This document shows positions 34,015-44,061 of a stretch of 64,000 nt of DNA, in pieces. The notes under the pieces were generated by a model. That model was given only the letters and a program-made list of their open reading frames with translations, did no database searches and was not told the origin of the DNA. Each line of letters starts with the position of its first letter. The stretch's first letter is position 1. The position numbers were made by a program, and so were the translations under genes. The DNA comes from Brassica napus (lineage: Eukaryota > Streptophyta > Magnoliopsida > Brassicales > Brassicaceae): positions 432,501 through 496,500 of the forward strand of contig NW_026015767.1 in assembly GCF_020379485.1 (NCBI RefSeq), given 5' to 3'.

Positions 34015-35104
34015 ACGAACCAACTCGCAATCACTGAACTACGAGACGGCTTGATCTCCGCAAGGAGTACGTAGGCAGTTTGCCGAAAGGCAAATTCAGC
34101 TGTCCCCCCTCATTAAAAAAAGGGGGGAGTGGGTACGTATACTCGTATACTCCCAAAAAATCGAAAAACTTCTTACCGCACTCTTGGTGTTTTCGACTTA
34201 TCAAAACATCCTCACCCGTGAAATCGCAACGAGGTCTTCGGAGATTAGTCGGCCGCTTGGGAGAATCAAACCTTTAGCATCGCGAGACGTCGCAAAAGAT
34301 GCCTCAAAGATGGTTTCTTCCGAGCAAACGAAATCTCCACAAAAAGACACATATATGCACACATTAACATTTATTTTGCGCAAATTAATCAAAACAACGG
34401 CACACGCCACCAAGTCCGATGCTGATCACATCGAACTCACAAACGTCCTAAACAGACATAGCCATCTCATGAAGATGACTCTCTTACATCCGACACAAGG
34501 ATAATAGCGCTATAAAAGAAATCCGAAATTTTGGTCCAGCACTTCCGGTCTCCGGAGAGATGCTCGATTCGTATCAAACAAGTCGTATAAGCCGAGAACT
34601 TTTCGCGGACTTTACATCGATACGAATCAGGAAGAAATCGCGACAGGAAAAACGATAGCCGGTTAGTCGCCGCACAATCCTTAAACCGAAAGTAAACCTA
34701 GGTCTTGCCCTAAACCCAGCGCACTGGTCTCTAACATCTCAAAGGCATGATATCGAAAGATAAGAGATTCTTAAACCACGCCTCTATGTTACGTTCGATA
34801 CCTTCAGCACCCCCGCGGAGTTCACATCTCGCGGAAGAACTCTCGAAACAGGTCTCGAATAAAACATTTCACAATCGAAGAAGGATATGAGACGACAACT
34901 CATCACCTTCCTCCCCACTATTCACAAATTCATAAAAAGCATTATCCGATTATCATATTATAAAGCCGCAGAGCGGCAGGGATTCAAAGCCACACACGGC
35001 CAGTCCCGAAATACAAACAAGGCCATTCAAGGCCGAAACATAAAGACATAAAAAAAAAAAAACAAATCTCTCGCAAGAGATTTAACCCAAATCACCCTCA
35101 GAAC
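34015..35104. other. non-coding region between pol and the antisense gene of element D
   Basis: About 1.1 kb with no supported gene. It has a purine tract at 34115-34133 (A7 then G6 AGTGGG) preceded by CCCCCCT, so that CCCCCCT and AGGGGGG could pair as a 7-bp stem. An A-rich run is at 35049-35062 near the antisense stop. Short ORFs here have no domain I recognise. Confidence 0.6.
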
Positions 35105-36344
35105 TTACGCCCCCTCTTCACCCGCCGCCTCGTCCGAGCCTGGAGCCGCGTCACTTCCATTCTCTCCGACCATCGGATCTTTCCCCTCTGGGTCTTCTGA
35201 ACACGTCGGAAGGAAGCAAGCGGATTTTAGGTCGGCCAGGATAAGACCAAAATCTCCATCCTCGGCCGCCATATCTCCTTTGCAGCCGGACAGTCGGGCC
35301 TCTTCGGCCTCCAAGGTCGGGGGAGTCTCACTTTGGAACGACCGAACCACGGCCATCCCGCCCTCAATCGCCGCCAAAGCGAAATCCCTGCTCCGGATAC
35401 ACTCGAGGAGATCCAGGGAAGCGGAAATCTTCGCCAAGCGAGCCTGAAACTCCGCACGAAGGGCATCCGTAGCCTCTTGGATCCCACGGCGCGCTAGTCC
35501 AGCGTCATTTTCGATCTGACGCTGGAGTCGACGCACCTCCGAGGATTTGGCCTTCCTGGCCTTCTTTTCCTTAAGCAAGGAACTCGCCGTCTTCCCGAGG
35601 TCCCTCTCAAGCTCTCCTATCGCAACCTCGAGCTTCGACACTTTCGCAGAGTGAGAACCCTCGACAGCCGTCAACATAGCCTCGGTTTCGGACCATCTCC
35701 CCTGAAGCTCCACCAACTCCCCGGAAAGACGACTGGTCTAGGAGCCACATTCGTTGATCATCCCATCGATCAACGATATGAACTGCGAACAGAAAAAATT
35801 CCTAAGATTAAGTCTGTAAAGAGAATGCACGACAGACGATCGAGAATTCAAACAAGAAACAAACCTTTCCACGAAGTCCCGATGCTAGGCTCGACCCACC
35901 TCGCTGCGAAGTCTCCCCGTCACCGCTCTTGGCCAGTTTCCTCTTCCGACTCTTAGGCTGAGTAGCCTGGACAGCGCTAGGAGCACGCAATGCTAGAACG
36001 ATTTCTTTTCTGGCCGGAGGTGGAGGCATAGAGTCAGCGGCCTTTCCCTTGTCCTCGACAAAGATCGGAGTCGTGGAAGATCCCGCAGGTAGGACTTGCG
36101 GGAGAGGAGCCGCGACGTCGATCCCACGACACGGGGCAACGACCTGCTCGGAGGGAGACGGAAACTCGGAGCCAGTCTGAGCCAATCCTTTCTCGGTTTG
36201 GCGACGAACTAATTTCTCTCGGAAAGAAAGATGACCGACAACACAAGCCGGCACTTCCGCCGGAGAAGTTGGAATCGGAGCCGGGGAAGTGGCCTCACCC
36301 ATCTCGACGTCGGAATCCTTCTTATCACCTTGGGAGGAAGACAT
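35105..36344 (-). pseudogene. antisense two-exon coiled-coil gene of element D, with a nonsense codon
   Basis: Reads on the minus strand from ATG at 36344-36342. Exon 1 (36344-35865) encodes an acidic, Pro/Ser-rich N-terminus (MSSSQGDKKDSDVEMGE) and a basic KSRKRKLAKSG patch that could be a nuclear signal. An 82-bp intron (35864-35783) has donor AAAG|GTTTGT and acceptor GTTCGCAG|TTC, phase 0. Exon 2 runs to the stop at 35105. It holds a long charged helix rich in Glu/Lys/Arg, probably a coiled coil, and an acidic tail ending GEEGA. A TAG at 35740-35738, 14 codons into exon 2, breaks the frame. Antisense ORFs at this place are known in Tat elements and are often labelled gypsy-type transposon proteins; their function is not established. 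Confidence 0.75.
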
Positions 36345-36431
36345 GTTGAAAGGAAAGTTATGAAGCTAGAGAGGTTTTTGAAGAAATGAAGAAGGAAAGG
36401 TGTGAAGAAAATGAATGACAAGAGCTCACTA

Positions 36432-36437
36432 CTTATA
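36432..36437 (-). promoter_or_regulatory. candidate TATA box for the antisense gene
   Basis: On the minus strand TTCTATAAGTAGTGAG lies about 90 bp upstream of the antisense ATG, between that gene and the 3' LTR. It would let the antisense gene be transcribed independently of the LTR. No other promoter element was identified. Confidence 0.45.
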
Positions 36438-36561
36438 GAAGTATGGGTTCGGAACGTCGCCTCGACAACTTTTATTTCGCGGAGTTTTAAATATAAATTT
36501 CGTCCAATATACTTAACCTTGTCAAAGTCATCTATCCACCCGCTAGAGTCACAACTCTAAC

Positions 36562-36577
36562 GGGCTGGGGGGCTAAC
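36562..36577 (+). other. polypurine tract of element D
   Basis: GGGCTGGGGGGCTAAC immediately before the 3' LTR start TGTTGGGG. It is G-rich with a few pyrimidines, as often seen in Tat elements. Confidence 0.7.
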
Positions 36578-38377
36578 TGTTGGGGTCAAAAACGGTTACG
36601 ACAAATTTAGCATTCAAAACGTCCGAAGAAGAAAATAAGAGTTTCTCCGAAGAGTACTTTTCGAAATAGATTCTTCCTTACGAAAACGCTTGGCGAAAGA
36701 AAGAATCGAGATGTCCGACGAAAGCTCGAAACAGGTCGTTACGCAGCGACCAAACGTCCGTCCAGCTCGGTCGCTACGTAGCGACCGAGCGATCGTCCCG
36801 CTCGGTCGTTCCGCTCGGTCGCTACGTAGCGACCGAGCTCAGCCAAGCTCGGTCGCTACGTAGCGACCGAGCGATCGTCCCGCTCGGTCGCTACGTAGCG
36901 ACCGAGCTCGAGCCAAAGCTCGGTCGCTACGTAGCGACCGAGCTCAGCCAAGCTCGGTCGCTACGTAGCGACCGAGCGATCGTCCCGCTCGGTCGCTACG
37001 TAGCGACCGAGCTTGAGCCAAAGCTCGGTCGCTACGTAGCGACCGAGCGATCGTCCCGCTCGGTCGCTACGTAGCGACCGAGCTCAGCCTATCTCGGTCG
37101 CTACGTAGCGACCGAGCGATCGTCCCGCTCGGTCGCTACGTAGCGACCGAGCTCGAGCCAAAGCTCGGTCGCTACGTAGCGACCGAGCTCGAGCCAAAGC
37201 TCGGTCGCTACGTAGCGACCGAGCGATCGTCCCGCTCGGTCGCTACGTAGCGACCGAGCTCGAGCCAAAGCTCGGTCGCTACGTAGCGACCGAGCGATCG
37301 TCCCGCTCGGTCGCTACGTAGCGACCGAGCTCGAGCCAAAGCTCGGTCGCTACGTAGCGACCGAGCGATCGTCCTGCTCGGTCGCTACGTAGCGACCGAG
37401 CTCAGCCAAGCTCGGTCGCTACGTAGCGACCGAGCGATCTTCCCGCTCGGTCGCTACGTAGCGACCGAGCTCAAGCCAAAGCTCGGTCGCTACGTAGCGA
37501 CCGAGCGCTCCTCCCGTTCGGTCGCTACGTAGCGACCGGGCTCGAGCCAAAGTTCGGTCGCGGTGTAGCGATTGAATCTTTCCGAACAGCGATACGACAC
37601 CAGTCCTTGCATTCTCGTCAAACCTTCGAATGCTATCTCCCGTAGACCGTGGAAAGCTCAGTCCATGTTTCCCGCTATTCTAATCCATCGATCAAAACTT
37701 CGATTAGAAACCGCGGAAAACTCGTAGTAAACGTGTCGAGTCGGAAGACGGCCCAAAGGGACCTAAAACACGACTCGAGGCCCATCCTACGATTTTTCCT
37801 AATCAAAAGCCCGTGAACCACAGCATGGTTCACGCTTGGCCCACGAGGAAGGATAAATGTCAAGTTTCCGCGGATAAATACGGAAGTTTTGAAGATAATT
37901 GTGAAGATCGGGAAAAATGGAATATCTCCATTTTTATGCTATGACGGCTTAAGGGCAGAAAAGTAAAAGCGTAAACCGACCTTGGAGCTAGTATATAAGG
38001 AGTCCTAGGCGAGGAGCAAGGGAGAGAACTTTTTCAGAGCAAACTTAGCACTTAGAGCAATTTAGGCAATTTTCCGTTTTTGTTATTTCGAGCTGCGACT
38101 CAATTAGGTTTAGCCGTCTTAGGGTTACTAGAACTAGGAATCTCGCCGACAGCTCTCGAGCCCAGGCTTATACCTTGTTGTAAACGCTCATACGCAAATT
38201 CGGAATAAGATCTTCTTTGCTCTCTTTTTCGATTCATTATACTTTGTCGTTGTTATTCTCGTGTTCTGATTGCTTGACGTGTGGTAATTAGCAGATATCC
38301 GGGTCCTCTGGGAAATTAGGGTTTTCCTAGTTTCCTTATTTAAACGGAAATCGACAGTGTGAATTTCGGTTCCCACA
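36578..38377 (+). repeat. 3' LTR of element D (1800 bp)
   Basis: TGTTGGGGTC to GGTTCCCACA. It carries about 22 of the 24-bp palindromes (36766-37540) in a different spacer order from the 5' LTR, with one partial unit near 36803-36812. It has a TATA box at 37992-37998. It also holds about 50 bp not present in the 5' LTR (around 37807-37856), including a hairpin (CGTGAACCA, loop CAGCA, TGGTTCACG at 37812-37834). The tail of the LTR matches the 5' copy closely. Confidence 0.93.
36766..37540. repeat. array of about 22 palindromes within the 3' LTR of D
   Basis: Same 24-bp palindrome and same spacer set as 28426-29260. The last units, from the CGATCTTCCCG spacer onward, are the same in both LTRs. 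The left and middle parts differ in unit number and spacer order, which suggests expansion and contraction after insertion. Confidence 0.92.
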
Positions 38378-38622
38378 CCATCCGATCTAGGCACAAACCA
38401 CACCTTAGAAACAAGGTCGGTTCGGGTTGTAGACAGAATGGAGAAAGCACTGAGACGTAAGACCATAGAGATGGTCAAGGTGATTTGGGATTGCAGTGGA
38501 CAAGAGCAAGTCACTTGGGATACCGAGGCAAGAATGAAGGCTGAATTTCCGGAATGTTATCAACAGTTCTCCATGGAAGGTCTAGGGTCGGATTCGAGGA
38601 CGAATCCATCTCAAGGGAGACT
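38378..38622 (+). pseudogene. pol: pol of element B, right part, copy 1b (chromodomain-like tail)
   Basis: Continues the frame interrupted by element D, starting with the repeated CCATC. It encodes the tail around [20 protein letters not shown] and ends at a shortened polypurine tract (CTCAAGGGAGACT) before a new LTR start at 38623. Against 47317-47558 the visible differences are few, for example FPECYQQ versus FPEWYQQ and AAGGTCGG versus AAGGCCGG. Compared with A and E the tract has lost about 4 nt. Confidence 0.85.
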
Positions 38623-39111
38623 TGTCATGTCCCTGATTCTAGATAGTGCCTTCGGGCACAGCCATGGTGCAAGGAGATGCACCAGTCAGGTCACACGACC
38701 CAAAGACAAGCGTATCATGGCTGTACAAGGATGGTTAAGTGCATCAGTAGGCTGAGACTTAACCAGAACCTGATAAGACAAGGGCAACGGAGCTGGACGA
38801 GTTCTAAGGCAGCTCGGCCAAGCTGGGAAGTAGCTCTACCAGCTGGATCAAGTCCTGGACAGCTCATTTCAGCTCCAATAGCTAGACTACTAGCTCACCC
38901 AGCTGGAGCAGCTAGCAATCAGCTCACCTCAGCTCAGTGAAGTGTTAGAGTCTTGGCCATGTGGCCGGGTCACGGGTCATACCAGGCCGTGAGGGAGGCT
39001 TGAGGGGCCAAGGAGAGTCCGATGGATTTGAGGATTGGACAAAGGATCCAGGAAGGATGGGCAAGTATGGTGGGCTCAGGTTCGAACAGCCCAACAGGGA
39101 AAAGGGGCAGT
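38623..39111 (+). repeat. truncated E-type LTR (first about 490 bp)
   Basis: Starts TGTCATGTCC and follows the LTR at 47559 closely, apart from a 20-bp deletion near 38877 and a few substitutions. It breaks off at GGGGCAGT around 39111, where element C gag sequence begins. No TATA or U5 part is included. Confidence 0.85.
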
Positions 39112-40467
39112 ATGGTGGGCTCAGGTTCAGGCTCTAGCTTTGAGACAGACCCGTCTGAAGGGTCATATGATCAGACACCGGAGCACATTCCTTTGTCTCC
39201 AGACCCATACTTTATGGACATCGAGGTGGATGTGGTACACGATAGTCCAGTGCATGGAGATCATCCCGCAGCTCCTGCATCCCCCTGCCGCTGATATTCC
39301 ACCAGCTCCTGCCGCTCATATTCCACCAGCCCCTGCCGCACCTATTCCGGCAGCACAACCTCAACCAGCGCCAACTGATCCAGCTATGATAGCACTTCTG
39401 GAACTGATGGCTGAGATGGTGAATTTGCAATATCAAGCACTGAATGCACAGCGAGAAGCACAGCGTGCTCAGCCAGCTCCAGTACCTACCACTTCTCACC
39501 CGGACTTCCTGAAGATAGTCATGATTATGAAGAACTTGGGGACAAAGCATTACCAGGGAGGCACTGATCCCTTTGAAGCTGATGCGTGGCTTCACAATCT
39601 CGAGCAGAACTTTGCTGCAACCCGTTGTCCGGAAGAATTTAAAAAGGACGTGGCTGTTTACTAAATTAGAGAAGGACGCCATCAGTTGGTGGTTATGCGT
39701 AGAGAGGAACTTTGGAGACTTCAATCTGAGTTGGGCTGACTTCCGTACAGCGTTCGTTCGAAAGTACTTCCCACCGGAAGCCCGTGATCGATTGGAGATT
39801 AAATTCATGGAGCTATTTCAGGGAGGATTATCTGTTAGGAATTATGAGGCAGAGTTTACCCGTCTCAGGAAGTATGTCCACTATGGTCGAGAGGACGAGA
39901 TGATGATTATCCGTAAGTTCCTTCGAGGACTTAACCCATATATCAGGAGCAGACTTGAGGCAGTAGAGTTTCATCGGCTTGCTGATCTTGTTGAGCGTGC
40001 TGTGAATGTTGAGGAGGCCATTGCTGCTGAGAGAGCTTCTTCTAGCAATGCCACACAACCTAGACGTCCATCTGTTCCGTTCCAGCCTCAGCCGCATTCT
40101 GCTATGCAGCGAGGACGAGGAGGTAGAGCTTTTCGGGGAGGTCGTTCTGGAGGTTCTAGACCTAGAACCCCGACTTGTTTCACTTGTGGCCAGCTGGGCC
40201 ATGTTAGGAGGGATTGTCCGACCGTGGGACAGTTCCAACCGGCTGTACCATCTCACATCACTTGTTTCACGTGTGGAGAGCGAGGACATTATGCGACATC
40301 ATGTCCATGCACTCATCTTGCTCAGCCTGTTGTTTCGAGTGCTCGCCCCGCCAGACCAGTTAACCCACCTTTACCCTTACCTCCTGCTAAGCGTCAAGCC
40401 ACTGCTGGTAGGGATTACGCTTTAGAGTTACCAGGACCATCCGGACCACCTCAGGGTCCGATTTCAG
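39112..40467 (+). pseudogene. gag: gag of element C, two frameshifts
   Basis: The frame begins near ATG 39112 (MVGSGSGSSFETDPSEG). It shifts once in a proline/alanine-rich linker around 39283-39290 and again around 39661, where one extra T precedes AAATTAG. The gag core shows YQGGTDPFEAD, DAISWWL and FFPPEARDRLE-like motifs. The C-terminal part has two zinc knuckles, CFTCGQLGHVRRDC and CFTCGERGHYATSC. Exon 1 ends ATT TCA G at 40467. The beginning lies at a recombination junction, so the true start may be lost. Confidence 0.82.
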
Positions 40468-40601
40468 GTTTGTTTTCTTATCCGATTGAGTGTTGCATAA
40501 ATTATTAAAAATAAAAAAATAATTGAATTGTGAATTAGTGATATAAAAGTATTATAAAAGTGGTTGAGTAAGTAATTGACGGTAAAGTCAATTATTGTCA
40601 G
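40468..40601 (+). other. 134-bp gag-protease intron of element C
   Basis: Donor TTTCAG|GTTTGT, acceptor TTATTGTCAG|GGACT, AT-rich interior. Splicing restores a split glycine codon and reads into GTLLVGGISAHILFDSG. Unspliced, the gag frame ends at TAA 40506-40508 within the intron. Its position and phase equal those of the intron in A, B and E although the sequence is different. Confidence 0.75.
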
Positions 40602-43600
40602 GGACTTTGCTTGTGGGTGGAATATCCGCCCACATCCTTTTCGATTCAGGAGCAACACATAGTTTTGTAGCTCCTGAAGTAGCATCCCAATTCGATGGAG
40701 AATTCACTAAGGTGAATTTATCCATTTCCGTTCTAACTCCCGGAGATCAAGTTCTTGAAACTGAAGGCTGTAATCTAAGAGTTCCAATCATTATCCAAGA
40801 TATGGTTTTTCCGGCTGATTTGTTAGTTCTCCCCTTAGAGAGGTACGAGGTAATCTTAGGGATGGATTGGCTGTCAAGTTACCGAGCTCACCTTGATTGT
40901 GGTCGAGGGAAGATTGTTTTCGAGAGAGATACCCAACCCCCTTTAGCTTACCATGGCATAGTACCAAGTGATGGAGCGTCATTAGTGTCAGCATGAGAAT
41001 TGAAAACGTTTTGGAGAAGGGTGAAGAAGTATACTTAGTGACCTTAGTTGCTGGACCAGTAGAAGACGAGAAAGAGCAGAACATGGAAGAAATACCAGTA
41101 GTCAGAGAATACGAGGACGTGTTTAAGGCATTAGAGGGATTGTCGCCGTCTAGGAGTAACCCCTTTAGTATAACCTTAGAACCCAGATCAGCTGCAATAG
41201 CAAAGGCACCATACCGAATGGCACCAGCAGAACTTGCCGAGTTGAAGCAGCAGTTAGCTGATTTGCTAGACAAGGGTTTCATACGTCCTAGTTCATCACC
41301 ATGGGGAGCACCCGTGCTATTTGTAAAGAAGAAAGACGGAAGCATGCGGTTATGTATTGATTATCGTGGAATCAATAACGTAACCATAAAATACAAGTAC
41401 CCACTCCGAAGAATTGATGAGCTGTTAGACCAGTTACAAGGCGCAAGCTGGTTTTCGAAGATTGATTTAGCTTCAGGTTATCATCAGATTCCGATTTCCG
41501 AAACCGATATCATGAAGACCGCCTTTAGAACCCGCTATGGACACTTTGAGTTCGTAGTAATGCCTTTTGGTCTTACCAATGCCCCGGCTGCATTTATGCG
41601 ACTGATGAATGAAGTATTTCGGGATTACCTGGATGAGTTTGTTATCATATTCATTGACGACATCCTCATATATTCCCGAAGTGCAGAAGAACACGAAAGG
41701 CATCTACGACTAGTTTTGGAGCGTCTCCGAGATCAAAAGCTTTTTGCTAAGCTTAGTAAATGTCGTTTCTGGAAAAGAGAAGTTGGCTTCTTAGGACATC
41801 GAGTGTCAGAAGAAGGAGTTGCCGTCGATCCAGAAAAGATAGCTGCTATTAAGGAATGGCCGCATCCGACTTATGTTACCGAGATTCGAAGTTTTCTCGG
41901 ATTGGCCGGCTATTACAGAAAGTTTGTCCAAGCATTTGCAAGCGTATCAAAGCCTTTGACTCGTCTTACCGGTAAAGGGATTGCTTATGAATGGAGTATA
42001 GAAACCGAGAAAGCATTCGAAAAGTTAAAAGAAGCTTTGACGACTGCACCTATCTTAGCATTGCCTAAGCCTAACCAACCATACACCGTGTATACGGATG
42101 CATCTCATGTTGGTTTAGGTTGTGTGCTGATGCAAGAAGATAAGGTAATCGCCTATGCATCTAGGCAACTAAGAAAGCATGAAGTGAATTATCCGACACA
42201 TGACCTAGAGATGGCTGCAGTAGTATTTGCCCTTCGGATTTGGCGATCGTACTTGTATGGTGAGAAGATCCAAGTGTTCACTGACCATAAAAGCCTTAAG
42301 TATCTTTTCACTCAACCTGATTTGAACCTAAGGCAAAGACGATGGATGGAGTTCATAGCTGATTACGACATGCAGATCCTATACCATCCAGGAAAAGCCA
42401 ACGTTGTTGCTGATGCGTTGAGCAGAAGGAAAGTTGATGTAGATGTTGAAAAAGAACTCCAGAACTTGGAAGCGGAATTCAAGATGATTAGTTTGGCTGC
42501 CTTAGAAGGAGAGGAAAGAGAACCTCTAGGACTACAAGCAGTAAGCCAAGCTGGCTTACTTTCTCGTATCCGAGAATATCAAATGAGAGATGTGAACCTG
42601 AAGAAGATACGAGAGCAGTTGAACGAAGGAAACATCGGAGGATATCAAGTTGCAAGTGATGGAACTTTGTTACTCAATGGTCGAGTAACTGTTCCGAAAG
42701 GAGAAGGACTTCAAGAGGAGATTCTAAGGACTGCACACCATTCTCTCTTAAGCATTCATCCCGGGAGCACAAAGATGTATCGAGATATCAGAAGATATTA
42801 CCACTGGCCAGGGATGAAGAGAGATGTTGCCATATGGGTTTCTCAGTGTCAAAGTTGCCAGAGGATAAAAGCTGAACACCAAGTCCCAGGTGGCTTACTT
42901 CAAAGCCTACCTATCCCTGAATGGAAATGGGATGCAGTAGCGATGGACTTTATTTCTGGTTTACCTCGAGCACCTGGCCGTGGGAATGATGCAGTTTGGG
43001 TGATTGTCGATCGTCTCACCAAATCTGCTCATTTCCTACCGATGAAACTTACAGAAAAAGTTGAGACTTTAGCAGAGCTGTATTTGGAGGAAATAGTAAA
43101 GCTTCATGGGGTACCAGCAAATATAGTTTCAGACCGAGACTCGCGCTTTACAGCTGAATTTTGGCGAGCCTTTCAACAAGCCTTGGGAACTGATTTGCAT
43201 ATGAGTACAGCGTTTCATCCAGAAACCGATGGCCAAACCGAAAGAACCATTAGAACTCTGGAAGATCTGTTAAGGTTGTGTATCTTAGACTGGAATGGTC
43301 CGTGGGAAAAGTTTTTGCCGCTGATAGAATTCTCCTACAACAATAGCTACCACTCTAGTATTGGTATGTCACCATACGAAGCATTGTATGGTCGACCTTG
43401 TAGAACGCCCGTATGTTGGGCAGAAGTTGGTGAGAGAAGAATTCTTGGTCCAAAAATAGTAGATGAGGCTGCAGAAAAAGTAAGGATAATTCAAGCCAAT
43501 ATGAAGAAGGCTCAAGACCGACAAAAGAAGTATGCAGACCGCGGTAGAAGAGAAGTCATTTTTGCAGTAAATGATTTAGTCTTCTTGAAAGTAGCTGCAC

Positions 43601-44001
43601 AAAAAGGAAAGGATCGATTTGGAAAAATTGGGAAGCTAGCTACTCGTTACATTGGGCCGTACCAAATTGTCGCTAGAGTTGGAGAAGTAGCCTATAGACT
43701 AGAACTTCCACACGATATGCCTATGCATCCGGTATTTCATGTGTCGATGCTGCGTAAGCATATACCAGATCCGAATATGGTCGAGCCGCAGCGACCAGAG
43801 AACTTGCAACCTAACCTCACTTAACCTGAAGGTCCTTTGCGAATAGGCGAGCGTCGTATCAAGAAATTGAAGAACAGGGAAATTTCGCAAGTTCAAGTAT
43901 TTTGGGGAAAGCGACAGAGAGTTGTTATAACATGGGAGGATGAAGATAAGTTCCGACTTGATTATCCAGAACTCTTTTCAGATACCCCAGTCGTCCAGTA
44001 A
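40602..44001 (+). pseudogene. pol: pol of element C
   Basis: Protease (LFDSGATHSFV) is in the first frame up to a TGA at 40994-40996. One base is missing there relative to the expected frame, and the rest continues from 40993 in another frame. Reverse transcriptase has [10 protein letters not shown], RNase H has [10 protein letters not shown], integrase has CQSCQRI zinc ligands, then [15 protein letters not shown] and [20 protein letters not shown] domain and a chromodomain-like tail (VFWGKRQRVVITWEDE) follow. A TAA at 43822-43824 interrupts before that tail; the natural end is TAA 43999-44001. The domain set agrees with Tekay/Del chromoviruses. Confidence 0.88.
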
Positions 44002-44048
44002 AGGGTGTACACTTGTTTTTTTTTGAGAATTCGGGGACGAATTCTTTT

Positions 44049-44061
44049 AAGGGGGGAAGAG
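44049..44061 (+). other. polypurine tract of element C
   Basis: AAGGGGGGAAGAG immediately before TGTAATAACC, the 3' LTR start. Confidence 0.85.

Larger units (their letters stand above)
28238..38377 (+). mobile_element. Tat-type Ty3/gypsy retrotransposon without gag (element D), 10.1 kb
   Basis: Two LTRs (28238-30045 and 36578-38377), a primer site, an intact 1298-codon pol, a non-coding stretch, an antisense gene and a polypurine tract. CCATC flanks both ends (28233-28237, 38378-38382). The dual RNase H in pol and the antisense ORF before the 3' LTR are hallmarks of the plant Tat lineage. Only 72 bp separate the 5' LTR from the pol ATG, so gag has been lost. The LTRs differ at about a dozen places outside the palindrome array, plus array length and one indel of about 50 bp, so this insertion is older than element A. 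Confidence 0.92.
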
